Source: CAYYWP01 sp050176585 (GTDB taxonomy: Bacteria; Desulfobacterota; Binatia; HRBIN30; CADEER01). From it: a stretch of DNA of 5,699 nt. Location of the stretch: positions 1 to 5,699 of the forward strand of contig JBFXHX010000095.1 of assembly GCA_050176585.1 (NCBI GenBank), read 5' to 3'. The position numbers and the translations under genes are program-made. A model generated the notes under the pieces. It did no database searches. It was not told where the DNA came from and saw only the letters and a list, made by a program, of their open reading frames with translations. Each line of letters starts with the position of its first letter. Position 1 is the stretch's first letter. Positions 1 through 4,739 of the stretch are shown in pieces.

Positions 1-1134
1 GAACGCGAGGCGGCGAAGCAGCGGACTCAATGGGAAAACGTGATCGACATTTTCAATAACCGCTTCTTCGTGCCCTTCAAGTTGACGGCCAACAACCGGG
101 TGTCTGTAATTCTCGGTCAAGAGCCGATGCTGAGCCTGGGGTTCACCTTCGAGGATGGTGCCGACCGTGCCACGGTTGACAAAGGCGACCTCATGAAGGT
201 GTTGAGCACCGGCGAGCGAAAAGCCTTGTATGTGCTCAACATTATATTTGAGATTGAAGTTCGCAGGAAGCTAACGCAACCAACCATCTTTGTCGTGGAT
301 GACATCGCAGACTCATTCGATTACAAGAACAAGTACGCAATCGTCCAATACCTGAAAGAGATTGCCGAAGATCCACACTTCAACCTCATAATTTTAACTC
401 ACAACTTCGATTTCTTCCGCACCGTGAACAGCCGATTTGTGAAGTATTCGCATTGCCTGATGGCGTTTCGGGATAATACCGGCCTTAGCCTCAGCCAAGC
501 GTCGGGAATTAAGAACGTATTCGTAAACGATTGGAAAAAGTTCTTCTTCTCAGATCCAAAGAAGAAGCTGGCGTCCATTCCCTTCATACGGAACATCATC
601 GAATACACCGAGGGTGAGGAGGACCCGGATTTTTCCAAGCTCACATCGTTGCTCCACTGGAAGCCTGACTCGGAAAGTATTCTGGAGCGCGACTTAGACG
701 CGATCTACAAGCGCACGTTTGGCAACGCCGAGGGGGGAGCAAAGAACGGCCAGCGGGTATTGGACATAGTCTGGAAGGAGGCGAAGGAGTGCCTCACTGC
801 TGGGGAGAGCATAAACTTTGAGAACAAGATCGTGCTGTCGATCGCGATCCGCATGGCAGCCGAACGGTTCATGATCCAACGCATCAGTGACCCGGCCTTT
901 GTGGAGAGCATCGTCGCTCACCAGACCAGCCGTTTATTCGAACGTTTCCGACAGCAATTCCCAGATGAAGCCAAGGCCATCGAGGCTCTTGAGCGAGTCG
1001 TTCTTATGACGCCCGAGAACATCCATCTGAACTCGTTTATGTACGAACCGATCCTGGATATGTCCGACGAGCACCTGCGGGGGTTGTATCGCGATATTCT
1101 CGCACTGAGTCGAGACACTGGGGGAAGCATCTAA
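1..1134 (+). CDS. ABC-type/AAA_13-like ATPase, C-terminal part (PrrC/RloC-like), 5' end outside window
   Basis: The frame is open from base 1 and ends at TAA 1132-1134, so this is the last 377 residues of a longer protein. A GTG at 40 is internal; no start is needed here. Numbering from that GTG, I see an ABC signature-like motif LSTGERKAL (55-63), a hydrophobic Walker B strand TIFVVDD (82-88) followed by D-loop-like ADSFD, and a switch histidine in ILTHN (H121). The Walker A and probably a coiled coil lie upstream, outside the window; the first residues (EREAAKQRTQWEN) look like a coiled-coil end. This order is typical of SMC/Rad50-like ATPases of the AAA_13 group, which includes the anticodon nucleases PrrC and RloC. 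The roughly 240 residues after the ATPase core include R184-x3-E188 and H206, resembling the R-E-H triad known in PrrC. The C-terminus looks natural, not truncated. Base composition is less G+C-rich than the IS21 genes downstream. A phage-defence role is an inference; the ATPase assignment is firm. Confidence 0.85.
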   Translation, partial: EREAAKQRTQWENVIDIFNNRFFVPFKLTANNRVSVILGQEPMLSLGFTFEDGADRATVDKGDLMKVLSTGERKALYVLNIIFEIEVRRKLTQPTIFVVDDIADSFDYKNKYAIVQYLKEIAEDPHFNLIILTHNFDFFRTVNSRFVKYSHCLMAFRDNTGLSLSQASGIKNVFVNDWKKFFFSDPKKKLASIPFIRNIIEYTEGEEDPDFSKLTSLLHWKPDSESILERDLDAIYKRTFGNAEGGAKNGQRVLDIVWKEAKECLTAGESINFENKIVLSIAIRMAAERFMIQRISDPAFVESIVAHQTSRLFERFRQQFPDEAKAIEALERVVLMTPENIHLNSFMYEPILDMSDEHLRGLYRDILALSRDTGGSI

Positions 1135-2336
1135 AACTCAACCGGCAACCGCGCTTCGTGCAAGGAATGCACGCAACACACAATATTGTGCGCCACGAAC
1201 TTGAGAAGCAGCTCGTTGATCTGCGCTGTCTTCGTCTTGCTGCGCACATAGTCCCCGAACTTCCGCTTGATCGCGCTGAACGTGCTCTCAACGTTCGACC
1301 GCTGATGGTAGAGCTTCAAGAAATCCTCACGGTGGAACGAGAAGAAGTGAAACAGCTTGTTCCACGTTTCGTTCGGAGTCGTGCCGACCGAGTACGCCTT
1401 GAACGGGATCACCGGCGCCACGCCCTTGCTCTCCGCGAAGGCGACGTTGGCGTGCGTGCTGTAAGCCTTGTCACCAAGGAAGCGCTGCACGTTGAAGTGC
1501 TGGGTGGTCTGTTCGAGCAGTGTCGTGAAGTAGGTGCAGTCGGCGCTGTTGCGCGGGCCGATCTCGACGGCGGCAATCGCGTTCGACTTGCAGCCTACGA
1601 CGGCGTGAACCTTCAACCAGTCGTGCTCGACGCGCGGCGCCCTGCTGCCGTACTTCTCCGACTGCCAAGAGCCGACAAGCTGGGTGCTGGTAAACCCGGT
1701 GCTGTCGATCGCGAAGTCGGTTTCCAGGGAGCGGAGCGGGAGCGCGCTGGCCGTCACCATGTCCTTGATGATCGGCGTCAAGGCTTCGTCTTCAAGGTAG
1801 GAAAAGATGCTGTTGTAGTGGGGCAGCTTCCGCAGCATGCCCTCGCTGTGCGCGTCCCGAAGGTCGGTCATGAAGCGACGGCCAGACAGGCCGCTGTAGA
1901 CCTTGAAGCCGCACGCAAAGAGCATATCCGCACGCGAGAGGCGCGGACGCCCGACCGTCTGGGGAAGTTCCTCGACGTTCGAGCAAAGGGCGCGGAACAG
2001 CTTGAGGAATGCCGCCTTCTCGGTGGTCTGCGCGGCGTTGTAGGCCGCCCAATCCTGCGAGTAGGTGATCTTGACCGAAGCGGTCTCGGTCGTAACGCTG
2101 GTGTGATCGTCTATGAGCACGGTTTCTCGCTTCATGACGAACTCAACCGCGTGGACGTGCTTGCACGGTTGCTGCCGCAGTTCGAAGTCGGGGCAGGTGC
2201 AAAACTTGCCCTCTTTGTTAATCGTCACGCCGTAGCGGCTGCTGCTGCCCTGCGACGGCACCACCCACATTTCACCGTTGCGGGTGATCTTCTTAGTTGC
2301 GGCGATTTCGAGCCCACGCTGTTGGCGTTCGTCCAT
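1131..2336 (-). CDS. DDE transposase (IS4/IS5-type fold) with N-terminal SWIM zinc finger
   Basis: A 401-residue protein. The frame could extend to a TTG at 2402, but that lies at or above the -35 box of the promoter at 2368-2396. The ATG at 2334-2336, with AGAGGGG 12 bases before it, is therefore the start. Residues 46-60 read CTCPDFELRQQPCKH, a SWIM zinc finger (CxC-x9-CxH), presumably for DNA or protein binding. The catalytic part follows: D211 in AIDSTGF, D289 in LGDKAYS and E350 in RSNVESTF. Around E350 the pattern Y343-x2-R346-x3-E350-x6-K357 is exactly the Y-R-E-K signature described for IS4-type transposases (DDE_Tnp_1). A DDE transposase cuts and joins DNA at element ends with two metal ions. 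The gene looks intact and is convergent with the ATPase gene, the stop codons overlapping by three bases. I could not find terminal inverted repeats or a target duplication, so the element boundaries are unknown; it may be a diverged insertion sequence or a stranded transposase gene. Confidence 0.9.
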   Translation of the reverse strand: MDERQQRGLEIAATKKITRNGEMWVVPSQGSSSRYGVTINKEGKFCTCPDFELRQQPCKHVHAVEFVMKRETVLIDDHTSVTTETASVKITYSQDWAAYNAAQTTEKAAFLKLFRALCSNVEELPQTVGRPRLSRADMLFACGFKVYSGLSGRRFMTDLRDAHSEGMLRKLPHYNSIFSYLEDEALTPIIKDMVTASALPLRSLETDFAIDSTGFTSTQLVGSWQSEKYGSRAPRVEHDWLKVHAVVGCKSNAIAAVEIGPRNSADCTYFTTLLEQTTQHFNVQRFLGDKAYSTHANVAFAESKGVAPVIPFKAYSVGTTPNETWNKLFHFFSFHREDFLKLYHQRSNVESTFSAIKRKFGDYVRSKTKTAQINELLLKFVAHNIVCCVHSLHEARLPVEF

Positions 2337-2348
2337 TGGCGTCCCGTT

Positions 2349-2355
2349 CCCCTCT
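2349..2355 (-). promoter_or_regulatory. ribosome-binding site of the SWIM transposase gene
   Basis: The minus strand reads AGAGGGG 12 bases before ATG 2336. The spacing is somewhat long, so initiation may be modest, as is common for transposases. It supports 2336 over the upstream TTG at 2402, which lies above the promoter. Confidence 0.55.
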
Positions 2356-2365
2356 CTTGGTACTT

Positions 2366-2408
2366 GGTATATACCCAAATGGGGGTTGACTGTCAATACC
2401 AATGGTAT
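2366..2408. promoter_or_regulatory. operator-like palindromes in the divergent promoter region
   Basis: Two inverted repeats with the same half-site, GGTAT/ATACC, flank the transposase promoter core. The first, GGTATATACC (2366-2375), covers the -10 box. The second, ATACC-AAT-GGTAT (2396-2408), touches the -35 box and also covers the possible -10 box of the divergent zinc-ribbon gene. A further half-site-like TTGGTAC begins at 2358. The arrangement suggests a dimeric repressor controlling both divergent genes; its identity is unknown. Confidence 0.5.
2368..2396 (-). promoter_or_regulatory. sigma70-type promoter of the SWIM transposase gene
   Basis: On the minus strand a perfect -35 box TTGACA (complement of 2391-2396) is followed by a spacer of exactly 17 bases and a -10 box TATATA (2368-2373). 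Transcription should begin near 2361, giving a leader of about 25 bases before ATG 2336. This fixes the translational start at 2336. The -10 box sits inside a palindrome, so the promoter may be repressible. Confidence 0.8.
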
Positions 2409-2411
2409 AGA
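2403..2411 (+). promoter_or_regulatory. possible extended -10 promoter for the zinc-ribbon gene
   Basis: The plus strand reads TGGTATAGA, fitting an extended -10 element (TGn followed by TATAGA), 23 bases before the ATG at 2435. The nearest -35-like TTGACT (2386-2391) is only 14 bases away, too close for a standard spacer, so activity would depend on the extended -10. It overlaps the second palindrome. This is a tentative call. Confidence 0.35.
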
Positions 2412-2434
2412 AAGAGGGGAAAGAAGGGGCGCGG

Positions 2435-2623
2435 ATGGCTAGGGCCAAGGGACCGGAAAAGCCGATCGGCATGGTCAAACTCGACGGTGCCCGCTGCCGT
2501 TGTGGCTGGGAATGGCTACCCAGGATCAACGAGCAGACGGGGGAGCGCGAACGACCGATGGTCTGTCCGCGCTGCAAGACGCCGCGTTGGGATCAGCCGA
2601 AGCTGTTTTCCCGGTCAGGTTAA
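2435..2623 (+). CDS. small zinc-ribbon-like protein, function unknown
   Basis: A 62-residue protein starting at ATG 2435, with purine-rich AGAAGG about eight bases upstream as ribosome-binding site, and ending at TAA 2621-2623. Two cysteine pairs, C21-x-C23 (RCRCGWEW) and C44-x2-C47 (CPRCK), separated by 20 residues, suggest one bound zinc in a ribbon fold. Each is followed by conserved-looking aromatic and proline residues (GWEWLPR, RWDQP), a layout I associate with small stand-alone zinc-ribbon proteins of unknown function. The N-terminus is basic and there is no signal peptide or membrane segment. It diverges from the SWIM transposase gene, and the shared palindromes make it a candidate DNA-binding regulator of that promoter, but this is inference only. 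It could equally be an orphaned antitoxin-like protein or an unrelated host gene. No partner gene follows it. The cysteine pattern and good start make a real gene likely. Confidence 0.75.
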   Translation: MARAKGPEKPIGMVKLDGARCRCGWEWLPRINEQTGERERPMVCPRCKTPRWDQPKLFSRSG

Positions 2624-2672
2624 TTCGTGGCGCGGCGTTTGTGCAGCGCCTGACGTCGCGCTCGGGGTAGAA

Positions 2673-2778
2673 GCAACCTCACCACCACATCCATCGCCAC
2701 TGCCTCTAGAGCTGCGGATCGTACGCGAGCCGGACTCGGGCGTTAAGGTTTACCGATCGCACGCCCGTGTGAGGTTGC
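2673..2778. repeat. perfect 10-bp inverted repeat enclosing 86 bases
   Basis: GCAACCTCAC (2673-2682) is exactly complementary to GTGAGGTTGC (2769-2778). Pairing stops at the next base on the inner side. The span of 106 bases could be a miniature element or a structured remnant; no flanking duplication was seen, and chance is not excluded. Confidence 0.4.
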
Positions 2779-2816
2779 CCAGAAAGGCCGAAAGTTGCCC
2801 TAGAAGTCTGCCCAAG

Positions 2817-2870
2817 AAGTCGGTTTCAAGGCAAAGCCGGCGCGGCCGGCTTTGCACAAAAACCCGACTT
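2817..2870. repeat. long two-part hairpin
   Basis: The inner stem is perfect over 11 bp: GCAAAGCCGGC (2831-2841), loop GCG, GCCGGCTTTGC (2845-2855). After a 4/4 internal loop (CAAG 2827-2830 and ACAA 2856-2859), an outer stem pairs AAGTCGGTTT (2817-2826) with AAACCCGACTT (2860-2870) with one bulged C. About 21 pairs form in 54 bases. No T-run follows on either strand, so it does not look like a standard terminator; a recombination or regulatory site is possible. Confidence 0.75.
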
Positions 2871-2890
2871 GTTGTCACGTTTTTGTGCAA
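2852..2890. repeat. 12-bp inverted repeat competing with the long hairpin
   Basis: TTGCACAAAAAC (2852-2863) is exactly complementary to GTTTTTGTGCAA (2879-2890), with a 15-base loop. Its left arm uses bases that also form the right side of the hairpin at 2817-2870, so the two cannot form together. GTTTTTG (2879-2885) can also pair with CAAAAAC (2905-2911), closing a GTGC/GCAC inner stem (2885-2888 and 2895-2898). Confidence 0.6.
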
Positions 2891-2926
2891 GGGGGCACGC
2901 CTGCCAAAAACACTGGCTGCCGCCGC

Positions 2927-2978
2927 TGCGGGTTCCGGAAATTCTGTCCGGTCTGATTCCGGAAATTCTGTCCGGTCT
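2927..2978. repeat. IS21 left end: two tandem transposase-binding repeats
   Basis: Two identical 22-base copies, starting TTCCGGAAAT and ending TGTCCGGTCT, lie at 2933-2954 and 2957-2978, a period of 24 bases. The 6 bases 2927-2932 complete the tip. The inner copy touches the hairpin that holds the leader ribosome-binding site, so IstA binding could also affect expression. Confidence 0.85.
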
Positions 2979-2996
2979 TCGAAAGGAGTTTCGAAG
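2977..2996 (+). promoter_or_regulatory. hairpin presenting the leader ribosome-binding site
   Basis: CTTCGAAA (2977-2984) pairs perfectly with TTTCGAAG (2989-2996) around the loop GGAG. The Shine-Dalgarno AAAGGAG (2982-2988) is half in the stem, half in the loop, and the last paired base is the first base of the GTG at 2996. It may tune translation of the leader frame. Confidence 0.5.
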
Positions 2997-3445
2997 TGAC
3001 CGACACGATGATTCCGGAACAGCGAGCGTACTCGACAGTTGACGCCGCGAGAGGACGTGAAGCCCGATGCGGTGCCGAGTCGACTAGATCCGACGCGTCA
3101 GGAAGCCCCAGGATCGACGCGCGGGACCAGGTCCAGGGTCCAGGTACCCCCGAATCGGGACTTGGGCGGCCCGCTGACGACTGGGGCGGGGGCGCTGCGG
3201 GCCGGCAACGAGCCAGACAGCGCGGCGGGGCGGGGACGCCGCCGCGCGTCGAGCTGGTTGGCGGCACGGGCGGCGCTCCGCTCATCACACCTCCACTCGG
3301 AGGAGGTGTGGATGCTCTCAGTGCTCAAGCGGCATGCGATTCAAGTGCTCGTGGCGGCCGGCCATCTGCACGTCGAGGTCGCGCGCTTTGTCGGCGTCGA
3401 CGAGCGCACCGTGCGCCGGGTGGCGAAGGAGGCGCCGGTGACTGA
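2996..3445 (+). CDS. possible leader reading frame of istA
   Basis: GTG 2996 lies seven bases after AAAGGAG, a good start context, and opens a 149-codon frame that runs across the istA ribosome-binding hairpin and overlaps the first 134 bases of istA in another frame. The first 25 or so residues (MTDTMIPEQRAYSTVDAARG...) look ordinary; the rest is Gly/Ala/Arg-rich and resembles high-G+C shadow translation, with no domain I recognise. A stable protein is doubtful. Its likely value, if translated, is that ribosomes would melt the hairpin at 3286-3310 and expose the istA start. It could also simply be a chance frame. Confidence 0.3.
   Translation: MTDTMIPEQRAYSTVDAARGREARCGAESTRSDASGSPRIDARDQVQGPGTPESGLGRPADDWGGGAAGRQRARQRGGAGTPPRVELVGGTGGAPLITPPLGGGVDALSAQAACDSSARGGRPSARRGRALCRRRRAHRAPGGEGGAGD
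3286..3310 (+). promoter_or_regulatory. hairpin sequestering the istA ribosome-binding site
   Basis: CACACCTCC (3286-3294) pairs perfectly over 9 bp with GGAGGTGTG (3302-3310), loop of 7 bases. The istA Shine-Dalgarno AGGAGG (3301-3306) lies almost wholly in the right arm and the ATG at 3312 follows one base after the stem. Closed, it should block initiation; this is how several transposons limit translation from read-through transcripts. Confidence 0.65.
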
Positions 3446-4739
3446 GCTGCACTTGGCGGCCCCCCTGCCGGCGCGCGTCGGCCGGCCCAGCAAGGCCGAG
3501 CCGTACCGGCAGCTCGTCACGGAGCTGGTGACCGAGACGCCCACCCTGCTTTCGGTGGAGGTGCTGCGCCGGGCCCGGCTCGCTGGGTACGCCGGCGGGA
3601 AGAGCGCGCTCTACGAGCTCATCGCCGCGCTGCGCCCAGCGGGCGTCGCGGTCGAGATGCGATTCGAGGGCCTCCCCGGGGAATTCTCGCAGCACGACTT
3701 CGGTCAGGTCGACGTCGCGTTCACCGATGGCAGCCGGCGCCGGGTGCACTTTTTCGCCTCGCGGCTGAAGTGGTCGCGGTGGGCAGAGGTGACCGTCGTG
3801 CCCGACCAGACCGCCGAGACCCTCATTCGCACGCTGGCCGACCATTTCGTCGCCATGGGCGGCGTGCCGCTGTGCGCGGTGTTCGACCGGCCGAAGACCG
3901 TGGCCCTGCAGTGGAAGAAGAATGGTGAGGTCACCGAGTGGAATCCGATCTTCGCCTACGCCGCCCTGGAGATCGGCTTCACGGCCGAGGTCTGCTGGCC
4001 GTACCAGCCCCAGCAGAAGGGCTCCGTCGAGGCGATCGTGAAGTGGGTCAAGGGCTCGTTCTTCACGCAGCGCCGCTTCCACGATTTGGACGACCTGCTC
4101 GCCCAGCTCGCCGAGTGGCTGCACGCGATGAACACCGAGCGGCCCAGTCGGGCCACGGGCATCATCCCAGCTGCCCGCATCGACGAAGAGCGCTCGCGGC
4201 TACGCGCGCTGCGCGTCCAGCCCGCGGAGCTCGCGCTGCGGATCCCCATCTCGGTGGGCCCGACCGCCGAAGTGGTGCACGAGGCGCACAGCTACTCGAT
4301 GCCGCCGGAAGCGGCAGGACTGCCCGGCACCCTCTACCTCTACCAGGATCGGGTGCGTATCGTCGCCGGCCGACATGAGGTGCGTCATGAGCGCCAGCGG
4401 GGACGCGGCACCCCGTCGCGATTGCCCGAGCATCGCGCGGCACACCTCGCGGCCCTCTCCGGCGCTCGCGGCAAGCGCTATTTGAAGCGCCAGCACCTGT
4501 TCGAGACCGGCGAGGCCGCCGTGCGCTTTCTCACCGAAATCGTCCACCGCCATCCGCACGGCGCCTGGGCACGGGACGTCGACGCGTTGCACGAGATGCT
4601 GCAGCAGGTCGGCCCCGAGGCAATGCACCGCGCCTTCCGCGCTGCTCTCGACATCGGCCGGATCTCCACGGCCTTCGTCGCCGAGTGCCTCGGCCGTCCA
4701 CACCCCACGCCCAGTCTCTTCCCGGCGGAGGTGCCCTGA
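3312..4739 (+). CDS. istA: IS21-family transposase IstA
   Basis: A 475-residue DDE transposase that binds the terminal repeats and carries out strand cutting and joining with the helper IstB. The frame is open upstream to 3039, but ATG 3312 has a perfect AGGAGG five bases before it and begins the family's N-terminal helix-turn-helix (about residues 15-40, HLHVEVARFVGVDERTVRRV). The catalytic core carries D129 in QHDFGQVD, D192 in AVFDRPKT and E240 in QKGSVEAIVKWVK, matching the family's DDE pattern (usual forms QVDWG, VFDN and KGKVE). The C-terminal part (from about 300) contains the beta-barrel-like region PTAEVVHEAHSYSMPPEA and a basic, helical tail. Length is normal for IstA. The TGA 4737-4739 shares a base with the ATG of istB, indicating translational coupling. 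The 5' leader from the left terminus, about 330 bases, is longer than I expect for this family and holds the two hairpins described. Confidence 0.95.
   Translation: MLSVLKRHAIQVLVAAGHLHVEVARFVGVDERTVRRVAKEAPVTELHLAAPLPARVGRPSKAEPYRQLVTELVTETPTLLSVEVLRRARLAGYAGGKSALYELIAALRPAGVAVEMRFEGLPGEFSQHDFGQVDVAFTDGSRRRVHFFASRLKWSRWAEVTVVPDQTAETLIRTLADHFVAMGGVPLCAVFDRPKTVALQWKKNGEVTEWNPIFAYAALEIGFTAEVCWPYQPQQKGSVEAIVKWVKGSFFTQRRFHDLDDLLAQLAEWLHAMNTERPSRATGIIPAARIDEERSRLRALRVQPAELALRIPISVGPTAEVVHEAHSYSMPPEAAGLPGTLYLYQDRVRIVAGRHEVRHERQRGRGTPSRLPEHRAAHLAALSGARGKRYLKRQHLFETGEAAVRFLTEIVHRHPHGAWARDVDALHEMLQQVGPEAMHRAFRAALDIGRISTAFVAECLGRPHPTPSLFPAEVP

Larger units (their letters stand above)
2624..2926. other. 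non-coding stretch with many inverted repeats
   Basis: No frame here has a credible start, ribosome-binding site and protein-like composition. The stretch holds a perfect 10-bp inverted repeat GCAACCTCAC/GTGAGGTTGC (2673-2682 and 2769-2778), three related short units of the form TGCCC-n-AGAA (2776-2784, 2796-2805, 2809-2818), and the large hairpins listed separately. I see no rho-independent terminator with a T-run after the zinc-ribbon gene. Confidence 0.6.

Noticed and set aside
1079..2388. Direct repeat GGGGGTTG (1079-1086 and 2381-2388) as target duplication of the SWIM transposase element
   Set aside because: It would place one end within the apparently natural ATPase C-terminus and the other between the -35 and -10 boxes; an eight-base match with a G-run is easily chance.
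2337..2402. TTG start at 2402 for the SWIM transposase
   Set aside because: It lies upstream of the -35 box of the gene's promoter, so it would not be on the main transcript; ATG 2336 is used.
2386..2411. Standard sigma70 promoter TTGACT/TATAGA on the plus strand
   Set aside because: Only 14 bases separate the boxes; kept only as an extended -10 candidate.
2831..2863. Rho-independent terminator
   Set aside because: Strong stem, but no T-run follows on either strand; the A-run at 2858-2862 does not directly follow the stem in the right orientation.
2624..2926. CRISPR array, tRNA or integron attC site in the gene-free gap
   Set aside because: Repeats are not regularly spaced, no cloverleaf could be drawn, and the conserved attC core sequences are absent.
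1158..2999. Plus-strand open frame of 613 codons antisense to the SWIM transposase
   Set aside because: It mirrors the transposase codons, is Arg/Ala/Val-rich without a recognisable domain, crosses the promoter region and another gene, and lacks a good ribosome-binding site. The minus-strand frame has a full set of motifs.
3039..3311. Extension of istA upstream to ATG 3039
   Set aside because: The added 91 residues are low-complexity and unlike IstA; the perfect AGGAGG and family N-terminus point to ATG 3312.
3318..4124. Minus-strand 268-codon frame opposite istA
   Set aside because: Shadow of a G+C-rich coding strand; no start context and no domain.
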